From NCBI GenBank assembly GCA_014607495.2, contig CP053162.1:930001-994000 (forward strand): a stretch of 64,000 bases of DNA, in the 5' to 3' direction. Numbering within the stretch: position 1 is the first letter of the stretch; each line of letters begins with the position of its first letter. The notes beneath the pieces are model-generated. The model saw only the letters and a list, made by a program, of their open reading frames with translations. It was not told the DNA's origin and ran no database searches. A program made the position numbers and the translations under genes. The stretch comes from Carposina sasakii (lineage: Eukaryota; Arthropoda; Insecta; Lepidoptera; Carposinidae). Shown here in pieces: positions 1 through 9,557 of the stretch.

Positions 1-657
1 ATGGGTACCGCCCACTCGGCTAAGTGCTGTGCATACGATTTTTTCATATTGTCCACAGAATATTAATAATCGGTTAAGGAAAAAATAAATCGATCAAGAT
101 ATTTATATAGAAAACTAGCTAATAGAATAAAGAGTAGCGTAAATGTTATTTCAGACTATAATATAACCTTTTTTTGATCTAGATTTCAGCCTGATTCGTC
201 AAGCTGTTACTGCGTGAAAGAGTAACAAAAATTTATCCACCCATACAAACTTTTTATTACGATGATCGATGTAAACTTTGGCCTAAAATGATATATTTTC
301 AAATTAGAACTTTAATCCAATGCACTTTACAATACATATTCATGCAGACAAAATACTCATGCAAACTTGAATCGATTTATCGTGAGTATCGAGTATTCAG
401 TCGTATGGTTACATCACTAGTTAGGTCGCGAAGACAAATGTCAAAACGGGCCTTTTATTTTGCGATGAGTTTAGTATGGGGGCATTGCAGCCGTGCAAAG
501 CCGGGGCGGGTCCCTAGTTTTACACATAAACCTTCCTCTTGAATTACTATCTATTAAAAATATATATAAAAAAAAACGCATCAAAATCCATTACGCAGTT
601 TTAAATATGTAGTGATTGTACAGGAAGAATACTTCTTTCACAAGTTATATGCCGGAT
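1..657. other. No gene seen; repeat-like flank
   Basis: I see no supported exon here. The stretch around 525-640 resembles the stretch around 905-1000 bp into the 40 kb segment (40905-41010): both carry a CTTCCTCTTGAAT motif followed by an A-rich run and a similar tail. It is therefore probably dispersed-repeat sequence. If CNOT11 continues leftwards, this is probably intron. Confidence 0.4.
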
Positions 658-661
658 ATAC
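658..661. repeat. Left target-site duplication ATAC
   Basis: ATAC directly precedes the left LTR and recurs at 9262-9265 after the right LTR. A 4-bp duplication is usual for Ty3/gypsy integrases. The alternating purine-pyrimidine target fits the known errantivirus preference for such sites. Confidence 0.9.
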
Positions 662-860
662 TGTTATGAGCCTCGAGGGAAATAGCTTTTTAAAAAAAAC
701 TACAATTTAGAATTAGAATAAGGCAGCCGTCTAGCGGGTATGGAGGATGGAACGAGACTGGCAGGAAACGTGGGAATGACGAGCACTATGGCGAGGAATT
801 GCTGACGGGGCAAGATTGGAGCTTAGTAAGCTTAAAAGGGTACAATACGTATATATAACA
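662..860 (-). repeat. 3' LTR of the retroelement
   Basis: This 199-bp direct repeat is identical base for base, on my reading, to 9063-9261. It has 6-bp inverted ends (TGTTAT/ATAACA). The minus strand is the element's coding strand, so this is the downstream LTR. Confidence 0.95.
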
Positions 861-870
861 CCTCCCAGGG
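861..870 (-). promoter_or_regulatory. Short polypurine tract
   Basis: On the minus strand CCCTGGGAGG abuts the start of the 3' LTR. This is the position of the plus-strand primer. The tract is short and not purely purine. Confidence 0.5.
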
Positions 871-917
871 GTAGACTAAACTTCGGGGATGAAATTCGAA
901 GTTTGGGAAAATGAACA

Positions 918-2805
918 TTATATCTTTACTCTAATACTAGGAGATGGAACATCTTCCACTATTGGTCGACGTTGATGCATCTTAACAGGGACGATTTTAG
1001 GTTCAGGTTTAGGAGTCTGAATAGACTGAAGCTCAGTTGAAGCTACAGGATTGGATTGGGGTAAACGGAAGGAGCGACAGGATAGACGGCTGTGGGATTT
1101 AATTATAAAATAAAGTTTACACATACAGTATAACACAATTAGAGAAATAATCAATATTAATATAATGGAGTAATGAGTCTCATATTTAATTATTTGATGT
1201 TGATTTATCAGTTTATTAGTTTCGTAAGATAATGATTTTAATTTTAATTTTGATTCTAATGTGAAAGTATCTAAGTCAATATTTTTTAATTTTATATTAG
1301 GCTCATTCTCCGTATTTATTTCTAATTTAAATTTATCTAAAGTACAACATGAATCATTTATGATGTTGAAATCAGAATTAATTACAGATATATTAAACAT
1401 TAAGTTATTGAATTTAGGTATTAATTTTGTAGTTTTACAATAGGCAATGCAATTGTTCGGAATAGTTACAATTCCTGTTCCGATAATATTAATTTCTTGA
1501 ATTTTCATATTAATACATTCGACGTATAATATTGTAGTTTTGGATTGTACATAAATCCAACTATTACCGGATAGAGATTTCCAGATATCTATATTTCCAT
1601 GAATAAAGTCCGTTTGACACTGCACTGGTAAAGCACTTATCACATTTGACAGTAGTTCACTTTCACAGATGGGATTTGCACTCGTAGGGAACACCGTCAT
1701 TACGTCACAAATGTAGTTGCGGTAACTTATCGCTCTGCATTTTTCTAGTGAATCTAAGTTACAATATTCCGATTTATCTTTGGTCATTGCGATATACTTA
1801 GTACTAGGAACAATAAAACTGAACATATTAGGTTTCATATTATCATGTGGCGTCGGGAGAGCAAATGTATGAAACAAATTAAAGTCTTTAGATGATACTA
1901 ACGGTATCCTAAGAACAAACATTATCTTATTGTGCAAACTAAAGCACACTACATTAGAAATATTTAATAAAATATGTATGTTTCTTAACTCTAAACTTAC
2001 AGGTAATTTCATATCTATATCTAAATGCCTATAGTTATCGACAAGCTCTTGGTATAACAACGCGGGAGGCAATATCGCCGGATGAAGGATGTTTTGACTG
2101 CTGAACGCGATAGCGTTTGTTATGTCTTCTAACTGGAAAGATAAGGTGAGTAAAGCTGTTTCTAAGCTATTCAGAATCGAGATAATATTGGCTCTTGTAT
2201 TTAAATCATTAATTAATACTGAAATATTTTTTATGTTTCCCGAAAGTTTGTCGATAGCATTATTAAGTCTAGCTTCGTTAATATTTAAGTCAAATAAGGT
2301 TTTATTAAATTTACTTAAAGTAGAAATCGTAATTAATATGTTTTCGTTTACTAATGAGGCTAGTCTTTTATCATTATTCTGTAAATTTTGCAAGGCATTG
2401 TCGTATTTAATAGCATCGTCTTCGTCTAGAGTCCCAAAGATAGTTTTGGATAACTTGCCTATGCCACCTATCCATGCTTCACGTCTGAATCTATTATTGG
2501 TTACTAGATGAGAGATAGAAGAATATGCTGAGACTAGGTCATTATATCTAATAGTAAGCGGCTCTAAAACATTATGACATTCTAGGTAGTTTGGGACTTC
2601 TATTTGGACTTGATTGCAAATAAAGCGTGTCGTACCTAATATAGTATTAATGTTTTGAATATGGTGTTCGACATGCGAAATATCGAAAGGAGTTACAATA
2701 TCTAAGTGACCAACATTAATTTTAAGTTCTCCGATTGAATCAAAGTATATACCGGAGCTTGAATTAATTGCTCGGACATATTCTTGTTGACCTTGGGCCG
2801 GTACG
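918..2805 (-). CDS. env: Env: F-like fusion glycoprotein, main exon
   Basis: The minus frame is open from 2840 to 918 with no usable ATG at its head, and a good acceptor (TATTTTACAG) ends at 2806, so this is probably a 3' exon. A furin-type site RFRR lies at 2481-2492 and is followed by a glycine/isoleucine-rich fusion peptide. That gives a short surface subunit (about 108 codons) and a long transmembrane subunit. Further on are the LHPAILP motif and coiled-coil-like heptads shared with baculovirus F and errantivirus Env. A hydrophobic anchor lies about 1105-1170, with a roughly 60-residue proline-rich tail. A matching signal-peptide exon is predicted at 8701-8735. Env is what makes such elements potentially infectious between cells. 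The ORF is unbroken. Confidence 0.88.
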
Positions 2806-3054
2806 CTGTAAAATAGGATAAGTGTATGATTATAATAAGATTAAGTGTATAGTATTTAGGATATCTATTCTAACTAAAATATTAACTCATAAACTACGAG
2901 TTTTGTCAATCTATTCTTAAAATTAATCTAAGGTATGTAAGTGTATAAAGTTTAAGGGAAATATAATTGTACATTAAATAATATGTAGGTATATATTCTA
3001 AGGTAGGTATAGGTATATATAAAAAGGTATAAACTTGATGTACCTAATTATTAT

Positions 3055-6000
3055 TTACGTAGGAGTTGCTACGTAACGTTTAACTTCATCATAGTGATGT
3101 TTTACATAGCGTCTATTTATAAGTAGAGATAAGGTATGGTTGCCATGTATTTTGACAACCTTGTAGGGACCTTTCCAAACGGGTGAAAGGGCCTTGCGTA
3201 GACGAAGATGATTCTTTAAGAGCACAAAGTCGCCTACTTTGTATTCTACAGGACGAGTGTGTGAGTCATAATAGTTTTTGGAGTTTATCTTAGATCGATT
3301 TATATATTCTAATGCTTTGTTTCGCGAATGAGTCATTCGATGTTGTAATAGCTTTACATACTCAGGATAGGTAGTATTAGAGTTATCGTCGTATACTGAA
3401 TTAGGGATATAAGGTTTGTGACCGAATAATAACTCATATGGTGAGTAATGCGTAGTTGAATGTACAGCGGTGTTGTATGCTAACATAGAGGTATAAACAT
3501 ATTTAGGCCAGTTATCTTGGCCGTTATTTACATAGGATTTAAGGTATTCCTTAAGAGTAGAGTGTGATCGTTCTAGTGCACCTTGTGTCTGCGGGTGATA
3601 AGGTGATGACCAGAGTTGTTTGATTTTTAGGAACTCGCATGTTTTCTTAAAGAGATCTGACGTAAAGTTAGTACCTTGGTCAGTAAGTATATGTTTCGGG
3701 ATACCGAATAGAGAAATGAAATGGAGGAGACATTCACTAGTTTCTTCAGCGGTAGTGCTGCGAATAGGATATGCTAACGTAAACTTGGTTAAGTCATCTT
3801 GCATGGTCAAGATATATTTGAGTTTAGCTCTGCCGGATTCCGGTAGAGGACCTACAATATCAAGGGCTAATCTTTCGAATGGAGATGAAGAAATTGACGT
3901 TATAACCATCGGTGCTCTATTTATTTTGCGGAGAGCTTTGTTGGTTTGACACGAGGGACATTTTTTTACATAATTTTCAATGTCACTTCCCATGTTTTTC
4001 CAATAAAATTGTTCTTTGATGCGGTTGTACATTCTTGTTGAACCTAGATGTCCAGCCATTGGAATGTCATGGTTCTCTTTTAGAATTTTCTGAATTTCGC
4101 TGAGTGATGGATATATAATATTATTATGGTAAATATGTACAGTTATATTTTTATTTTGAAATAGATAGGCTAGCATGTTGTAAATCTTTGCGAATGAATG
4201 TCTATCGAAATGATTTTTGAAATCGGAAATGCCAATTTCTTTTATCCAAGGATATAAAGTTATTTCATCACGTACGGCTTTTATAGATTTAAAAATATCG
4301 GGATATGAGTGATCATCAAAGTGATGAACTTTTGTAAACATAAAGTAATAGACTTTATTAAAAGCTGTAATGGTTAAGAATGAGCACAAAGTTCTCTCGG
4401 ATTTTAGGAATTCATCGCGATCAGGACTAGGGCAAGCTCTAAGGACATCTTGGACGTAAGGAATAGATTCATCCAAATCTATCGAGGTAGGTATTACTAT
4501 TGCTTGTTGCACTGCTCTAAGCAGACTTTTATTATGTTCGGATATAGGAGTGGAATATGATTTTGAGTTTGATTTCAGGAATGTGTTATAGGATTCTTCT
4601 GATGATAGTATATTTTCAGGTGTTGGTGGGACTTCTTCTTGATTTGGATACATGGATTCAGGTAAGCTTACAGGGCTTTGACGACTTGTTGAAGGTTGAG
4701 GTTCTGGATTTTGACTACTTGTTGAAGGTTGAGGTTCTAGATTTTGACTTGGTTCATTAAACGTTGAAAGCGGATCAATAGGAATCGTGACAGGGTCAGT
4801 AGGCATTGAAAGAGGATCAATAGGAGTAGGACTCAGAGGTTCAAAATCAAGGTTTTGGTCATAGACCGGACTAAAGTCTACTTGGGTTAGTTCTTCCAAG
4901 GTTTCTTGTGGAATCACAGGTAGGGGTTCTATGTTTATATTAGAACCCTCAATAGGATCAGAGGGATTGGAGTCAAGGATAGGATTCACAGGGTATCGAG
5001 AAAGAGCATCAGCAGCAGAGTTCAACTGGCCTTTGCGGTATACTATTTCATAGTCGTATTCTTCCAACTTTAGCCGCCAGCGTTGAAGTTTGCTGCCTGG
5101 GTCTTTGTGATTAAATAACCACTTTAAAGGCCTGTGGTCTGTTACGATTTGAAATGTATGTCCATATAGATATGGACGAAAGGTTTTACAACCATATAAG
5201 ATAGCTAACAATTCTTTTTCTGTTGTGCTGTAGTTTATTTCGCTTTTGTTTAGAGTACGAGACGCAAAAGCTACGGGTTGATCTTTACCGATAGGTCCTT
5301 GTGAGAGTACAGCACCTACGGCATAGTTAGAGGCATCGCAAGTGAGAACGAAAGGTTTGGAAAAATCTGGGTAAATAAGTAAAGGAGCAGTTGTTAATTT
5401 TTGTTTTAAGGTTTCAAAGGCGAGTTGTTGTTGATTTTCCCAATTAAAGGGTACATCTTTTTTCAGAAGACACGTAAGGGATTTTGCAGTTTTGGAAAAA
5501 TCTGGGATAAATCGACGATAGTAAGATACCAAACCGAGGAATGATTTGATATCCTTGGGTGAGTTTGGAATTGGAAATTCAGTGACTGCCTTGATTTTAT
5601 CTGGATTCGGCTTAACACCTTTTTCAGTGATAACGTGACCTAGGTAGCATACTTCGCGCCGCAAGAACTCACACTTGTCGGGTTGAAGTTTTAAATTGAA
5701 TTCTCGAATCTTTTGAAAAATGGATTTAAGATTACTAATATGGCTTTTAATATCATAAGCATAGCAAACGACGTCGTCTAAATAGACAAAGCATCGTATA
5801 CCTTGAATTCCCGATAGGGCAGAGTTCATAAGTCTCTGAAATGTGGAGGGGGCATTTTTAAGCCCGAAAGGCATTCTGAGGAATTGGAAATGTCCCTCAG
5901 GGACGTTGAAAGCCGTTTTAGCTTTGTCAGCTTCATTTAGTAAAATCTGGTGAAACCCAGATGCGAGATCTAGAGTGGAAAAGTATTTACTGTTACCAAG

Positions 6001-6186
6001 TTGATCCAGTATTTCCGCAATTTGTGGAATGGGGTAAGTATCGCCAATGGTGACGTCGTTTAATTTTCTGTAGTCGATGACGACTCTCCATTTTTGGGTA
6101 TTGGAAGCATCTAGTTTTTTAGGGACAACCCATATGGGTGAGGACCAGGGAGAATTAGAAGGTTCTATGATATTTTGTTCCAGCAT
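3055..6186 (-). CDS. pol: Pol, main part: reverse transcriptase, RNase H, integrase
   Basis: This is a 1043-residue open frame. RT: catalytic aspartates in TLDLASG (about 73) and YLDD (135-138). RNase H: D284 in LTCDAS, E325, D350 in VTDHRPL and D393 in ADALSR. A proline/serine-rich spacer (about 430-540) leads to integrase with the HHCC zinc site (H706, H713, C743, C746) and the DDE triad (D776, D836, E872). The C-terminus holds the usual GPY/F-like module (WKGPYKVVKI) and no chromodomain. It makes cDNA from the genomic RNA and inserts it in host DNA. The first RT residues are in the other frame (see 6165-7547), so this ORF alone lacks a complete N-terminus. All catalytic residues are present. 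Confidence 0.95.
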   Translation of the reverse strand: MLEQNIIEPSNSPWSSPIWVVPKKLDASNTQKWRVVIDYRKLNDVTIGDTYPIPQIAEILDQLGNSKYFSTLDLASGFHQILLNEADKAKTAFNVPEGHFQFLRMPFGLKNAPSTFQRLMNSALSGIQGIRCFVYLDDVVCYAYDIKSHISNLKSIFQKIREFNLKLQPDKCEFLRREVCYLGHVITEKGVKPNPDKIKAVTEFPIPNSPKDIKSFLGLVSYYRRFIPDFSKTAKSLTCLLKKDVPFNWENQQQLAFETLKQKLTTAPLLIYPDFSKPFVLTCDASNYAVGAVLSQGPIGKDQPVAFASRTLNKSEINYSTTEKELLAILYGCKTFRPYLYGHTFQIVTDHRPLKWLFNHKDPGSKLQRWRLKLEEYDYEIVYRKGQLNSAADALSRYPVNPILDSNPSDPIEGSNINIEPLPVIPQETLEELTQVDFSPVYDQNLDFEPLSPTPIDPLSMPTDPVTIPIDPLSTFNEPSQNLEPQPSTSSQNPEPQPSTSRQSPVSLPESMYPNQEEVPPTPENILSSEESYNTFLKSNSKSYSTPISEHNKSLLRAVQQAIVIPTSIDLDESIPYVQDVLRACPSPDRDEFLKSERTLCSFLTITAFNKVYYFMFTKVHHFDDHSYPDIFKSIKAVRDEITLYPWIKEIGISDFKNHFDRHSFAKIYNMLAYLFQNKNITVHIYHNNIIYPSLSEIQKILKENHDIPMAGHLGSTRMYNRIKEQFYWKNMGSDIENYVKKCPSCQTNKALRKINRAPMVITSISSSPFERLALDIVGPLPESGRAKLKYILTMQDDLTKFTLAYPIRSTTAEETSECLLHFISLFGIPKHILTDQGTNFTSDLFKKTCEFLKIKQLWSSPYHPQTQGALERSHSTLKEYLKSYVNNGQDNWPKYVYTSMLAYNTAVHSTTHYSPYELLFGHKPYIPNSVYDDNSNTTYPEYVKLLQHRMTHSRNKALEYINRSKINSKNYYDSHTRPVEYKVGDFVLLKNHLRLRKALSPVWKGPYKVVKIHGNHTLSLLINRRYVKHHYDEVKRYVATPT

Positions 6187-7547
6187 TTTGTTAATTGATT
6201 TCGGACTTCAGGTTTATGGATTTCTGGGAAACGGTAGGTTTTTGTGTGGATTGGTATATCAGTTGTGGTTCTTATTTCGTGTTTTAGGGCATTAGTATAA
6301 GTGAGGTGCTCTCCGGGTAAATGAAATATGTCTGAATATTCGGAGCATAATTGGAAAAGCGATTCCTTTTCCTCTATATTAAGATGTGAAACGCGTAATT
6401 GTTTCAAGACTTCATCTGTACGCTTAATATTGTTTAACTCGGTATGTATATGATTCATAGGGTATGAAGGCGTTTCTTTGAATTCTACCGAGTTACACGG
6501 AATTAGTTTTAAATGTAGATTCGATTTAATTGATATGGGTTTTTCTGAAATATTAATAACCGATATGTTTATTCTATTGTTTTTCTTTACACGTACTAGG
6601 GAATTAGCGATCAGGAGGTTATCAGACAGTTTTTGGTCAAGAATTAATCCTTCTTTAATATGTGGATTTTGGACTGAACATTCAATTACTGTTTCAGTCC
6701 TAGCCGGAATTATATAGGCAGGATCATGGAATAGCAACTTCAGAGACGACTTACCTATGTAAAGAGCATTAGTGGTATAATCTATATTGCAATTATGAGC
6801 GTTAAGCAGATCGGAACCTATTATGCCATCATAAGGTAAGTGGATTTTATCAATAACGTGAAATTTATGATAAATATTATGTTTAGGTAATAGTAGTTTT
6901 AATTGAAAGTGACCTCTGGTTTGTATTGATTCTTCCGATGAATCAATTCCTTTTAATTGAATAAGTTCTTTTGTAAGTTTAGGTTGATTTTCTATGCATG
7001 AATGTTTTAGAAGGGATACAGAGGATCCTGAGTCTACAAGGAGGGTTAACGGAGTATTGGATACAGGGGATTCGACAAGAACATGGGGTAATAGCATTAA
7101 TGCAGGATTATTCGATATTTCAAATATATTTGATTCCAAATTTTGTCGCATGTTCTGCTCGGGTATAGAGGATTTAGGAGGGTCAGCACATACGTGTGGT
7201 TGTGTAGATACAGTGGACTGTGACAGACCAGCACTTCTGTGTGGCTGCACGGAAACAGTGGGTTGTGACAGACCAGCACTTCTGTGTGGCTGCACGGGTA
7301 CAGTGGGTTGTGACAGACCAGCACTTCTGTGTGGCTGCACGGATACAGTGGGTTGTGACAGACCAGCACTTCTGTGTGGCTGCACGGATACAGTGGGTTG
7401 TGACAGACCAGCACTTCTGTGTGGCTGCACGGATACAGTGGATTGAGACAGATCATCATGTAGCGATGTCGAGTAGGATTTAGAAGGGGTATCGATTTTG
7501 TTATGTGGAGAGCGTCCCGTACGATACCGAGACGAGACAATTATTCG
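6165..7547 (-). CDS. pol: Pol, first part: repeat region, aspartic protease, start of RT
   Basis: This is the -1 frame after Gag. It has no initiating ATG near its start, which fits expression by frameshift. The N-terminus is five copies of a 15-residue repeat (HRSAGLSQPTV core) encoded by 45-bp units. A retropepsin follows, with the catalytic DSG triad about residue 133 counting from the GTG at 7430, and a GIIGSD motif near residue 202. The last about 50 residues are the linker into reverse transcriptase. The frame then hits a stop at 6165. The rest of RT continues in another frame whose first ATG is at 6186, so the two frames overlap by 22 bases in a short A-run. Confidence 0.88.
   Translation of the reverse strand, partial: RIIVSSRYRTGRSPHNKIDTPSKSYSTSLHDDLSQSTVSVQPHRSAGLSQPTVSVQPHRSAGLSQPTVSVQPHRSAGLSQPTVPVQPHRSAGLSQPTVSVQPHRSAGLSQSTVSTQPHVCADPPKSSIPEQNMRQNLESNIFEISNNPALMLLPHVLVESPVSNTPLTLLVDSGSSVSLLKHSCIENQPKLTKELIQLKGIDSSEESIQTRGHFQLKLLLPKHNIYHKFHVIDKIHLPYDGIIGSDLLNAHNCNIDYTTNALYIGKSSLKLLFHDPAYIIPARTETVIECSVQNPHIKEGLILDQKLSDNLLIANSLVRVKKNNRINISVINISEKPISIKSNLHLKLIPCNSVEFKETPSYPMNHIHTELNNIKRTDEVLKQLRVSHLNIEEKESLFQLCSEYSDIFHLPGEHLTYTNALKHEIRTTTDIPIHTKTYRFPEIHKPEVRNQLTKCWNKIS
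7207..7446 (-). repeat. Five 45-bp tandem repeats at the start of Pol
   Basis: Units of 45 bp recur at about 7214, 7259, 7304, 7349 and 7394 with few differences. As 45 is divisible by three, they add a 15-residue repeat to the Pol N-terminus. All three minus frames stay largely open through the array, which produces spurious ORFs on both strands. Confidence 0.9.
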
Positions 7548-8620
7548 TTTTTTGTTTCAGCATCGACAGTGTCGTAGCCATCGATTTCGACAGGATTAGT
7601 AGGATATGGTTCATTTGTATTGGAGGTAAAATTGATTCGTTGGGGCTTTGATTGATATTGGTCCAATCTAAAGCGGTTATTATTATATTCGCGCTTACGG
7701 CACTGTTCTAGTGTGTGTCCTGGCGCTTTACAATAACGACAAATGGTCGTAGAAGGTGTGTTAGCATTCGGAGATTGAGAAGGATACACGTTTGGTTTAG
7801 GCTTAAATTTAAAAGGATTCGGATGAAATTCTTGATTTTGTTTTTGACGCATAAACTGACTGGACTTTAAATAATTAGGCTTTTCTTGACGTGTGCTAGA
7901 CGGATTTTGCTTGAATAAGAATTGTTGTATTTTTTCTTCAGATATAGCTATATTAATAGCTTCGTTAAGTGTTTTGGGTGATTTGCATCTTACGATATTA
8001 GAAACACGGGGTGTCAAACCCATTTGGAAATGATGGAGGGCTAATTCTTCCATGGCTGCGGTACGACCAATCATTTCCCTACTTTTATGACCGTGGGAAA
8101 TAGAAATTTCAGTAAGTAATTGTGAAAGATTTGTTTCTAATCTGAGAGCATATTGGCTCACAGGTTCGTTAGGTTGCTGCTTGCATTCCTGTAAGTCCGT
8201 TAGTAAATGTGCATAATGTTTTCTCTCGCTGAATTGTGTTTTTAGAAATTCTCTCAGTTGTAACCAATTTATAAACTCTTTGACAGAGCATGCTATCTGT
8301 GCTTTGCCGTGTAGTTGACATAGGATATATTTAAATAAAATATCTTTCTGACTCTCAGAAGCAAGATCATGAGCATTATTACAATTGACTAAGAAAGAAT
8401 TTAAGGATTCTCTGGACCCGTCATAGGGCTTTATGAACTTTAAGAGAATTGACAGGTCTAACTCGACCTTATTTGCGGTTGCCAACTTCTTTTTTGTAAC
8501 CGCAGATCTAGTAACAGGGCCTGAAGGCTGAAGGCCAGCAGGTGGAAGAAAGTATGCGTCGTCGTCTGTATCTGTGACGGCGACCTCAGGCTTAGGGCTT
8601 AGGCTTCTAGCTTCAGACAT
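7541..8620 (-). CDS. gag: Gag polyprotein with one zinc knuckle
   Basis: This 359-residue Gag is the structural protein that forms the particle and binds the genomic RNA. A single retroviral zinc knuckle of the form C-x2-C-x4-H-x4-C spans about residues 294-307 (C294, C297, H302, C307), in a basic C-terminal region rich in asparagine, proline and lysine. The N-terminal two thirds are helical, as in other Ty3/gypsy Gag proteins. The ATG at 8620 is the first in this frame after the leader. The frame ends at 7541, and an A AAA AAC slippery heptamer lies two codons before the stop, so Pol is probably made by -1 frameshifting. The ORF looks intact. Confidence 0.92.
   Translation of the reverse strand: MSEARSLSPKPEVAVTDTDDDAYFLPPAGLQPSGPVTRSAVTKKKLATANKVELDLSILLKFIKPYDGSRESLNSFLVNCNNAHDLASESQKDILFKYILCQLHGKAQIACSVKEFINWLQLREFLKTQFSERKHYAHLLTDLQECKQQPNEPVSQYALRLETNLSQLLTEISISHGHKSREMIGRTAAMEELALHHFQMGLTPRVSNIVRCKSPKTLNEAINIAISEEKIQQFLFKQNPSSTRQEKPNYLKSSQFMRQKQNQEFHPNPFKFKPKPNVYPSQSPNANTPSTTICRYCKAPGHTLEQCRKREYNNNRFRLDQYQSKPQRINFTSNTNEPYPTNPVEIDGYDTVDAETKNE
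7547..7553 (-). promoter_or_regulatory. -1 ribosomal frameshift heptamer A AAA AAC
   Basis: In the Gag frame the codons read AcA AAA AAC GAA and then a stop. This puts a canonical X XXY YYZ slippery site six bases before the stop. After a -1 slip the frame stays open straight into the protease ORF, without a stop. The same heptamer serves at the MMTV gag-pro junction. I did not model a downstream pseudoknot. Confidence 0.75.
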
Positions 8621-8700
8621 TTTTAGTCAACAGTGAGAATAGGAATTAAACAAATTAAAATTACAATAAGCGCAATGACCACAATGTATGGTTAACTTAC

Positions 8701-8735
8701 TTTAGTAGTAACAGAGCGATAAGGGCAGTGAGCAT
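8701..8735 (-). CDS. env: Predicted env first exon (signal peptide)
   Basis: In the leader upstream of gag, an ATG at 8735 opens a very leucine/alanine-rich hydrophobic stretch of 11 codons plus two bases. It ends at a consensus donor, GTAAGT at 8695-8700. The phase matches the acceptor at 2806, so splicing would put a signal peptide on Env and remove gag-pol. In the unspliced RNA the same ATG gives only a 12-codon upstream ORF that stops at 8697, before gag. This is inferred from sequence only. Confidence 0.7.
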
Positions 8736-9048
8736 TCCTGGAATTATACTGTAGAGATGAACTGCATAAGCGCCTTGACGTGGCGCCGGATGATTGTGTC
8801 AGACGGGCGTCTGAGCAAACAGGATATAGGCTCGCCTGGGGCCTACTGGATCTTGTAATAGGCTCGTCTCGAGCCTGCTGGATAAGTATACTGGATAGCC
8901 AGTACCGGTCAACGGGTACAGCTGATCAATAGTATATTGATGCGTGATTGGCACTAGCACTTTTTAGCACTTTCACCGTTGGCACTTGCACTTTTAACGC
9001 GCACTTAAGATACGGAGACGGACCGGGAATCTTACTCGAGATCCCTTT

Positions 9049-9060
9049 ACGCTGCCACCA
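9049..9060 (-). promoter_or_regulatory. Probable primer-binding site
   Basis: On the minus strand the LTR end is followed by TT and then TGGTGGCAGC. The TGG pairs with the CCA tail of a tRNA and sits where reverse transcription is primed. I could not assign the tRNA species. Confidence 0.6.
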
Positions 9061-9062
9061 AA

Positions 9063-9261
9063 TGTTATGAGCCTCGAGGGAAATAGCTTTTTAAAAAAAA
9101 CTACAATTTAGAATTAGAATAAGGCAGCCGTCTAGCGGGTATGGAGGATGGAACGAGACTGGCAGGAAACGTGGGAATGACGAGCACTATGGCGAGGAAT
9201 TGCTGACGGGGCAAGATTGGAGCTTAGTAAGCTTAAAAGGGTACAATACGTATATATAACA
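9063..9261 (-). repeat. 5' LTR of the retroelement
   Basis: This is the upstream LTR with respect to gag-pol-env and should carry the promoter. On the coding strand it opens with an AT-rich TATATA stretch. It is identical to 662-860. Confidence 0.95.
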
Positions 9262-9265
9262 ATAC
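9262..9265. repeat. Right target-site duplication ATAC
   Basis: This matches 658-661 exactly and marks the right edge of the retroelement. Confidence 0.9.
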
Positions 9266-9557
9266 GTATACGTATCCACGGATATCCGTAGAAAGAAGAA
9301 AGATCCGTAATGGTTACTTTTTTGCATTGATAGATCAAAGGTCTGAAGATTGAATTAAAGAAACATAGATCTGAAGGATTATTATAATAGAAAGAGCTCC
9401 TGTATTTTCACACAGACTTTGCACTACAACGCAAAGATGGCTAACCTCCGATGAGATCGGCCGTCATGGCCGGAAGAAGGCCTGAAGGATTATTTATCAT
9501 AATCTCGATGCTTAACTCATGTTACTATGTAATTTCACTAAGTAACACCTCATCCAG

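Larger units (their letters stand above)
662..9261 (-). mobile_element. Complete env-bearing Ty3/gypsy (errantivirus-type) retroelement
   Basis: Two identical 199-bp LTRs (662-860 and 9063-9261) start TGTTAT and end ATAACA. They are flanked by the 4-bp duplication ATAC (658-661 and 9262-9265). On the minus strand the order is 5' LTR, primer-binding site, leader, gag, pol (protease, RT, RNase H, integrase), env, short purine tract and 3' LTR. The gene order and the furin-site env with a C-terminal membrane anchor are those of insect errantiviruses such as gypsy and TED. I found no difference between the LTRs on reading them through, which points to very recent insertion. It lies antisense to CNOT11, ending about 300 bp before its first visible exon. 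One frame displacement inside RT (6165-6186) may disable this copy. Confidence 0.95.

Noticed and set aside
7207..7446. CRISPR-like regular repeats
   Set aside because: The 45-bp units are contiguous, without spacers, in a eukaryotic retroelement ORF. They are a coding tandem repeat.
7097..7540. Alternative minus-frame ORF of 147 codons over the repeat array
   Set aside because: It is a shadow of the tandem units in another frame. The frame that continues into the protease is the -1 frame from gag.
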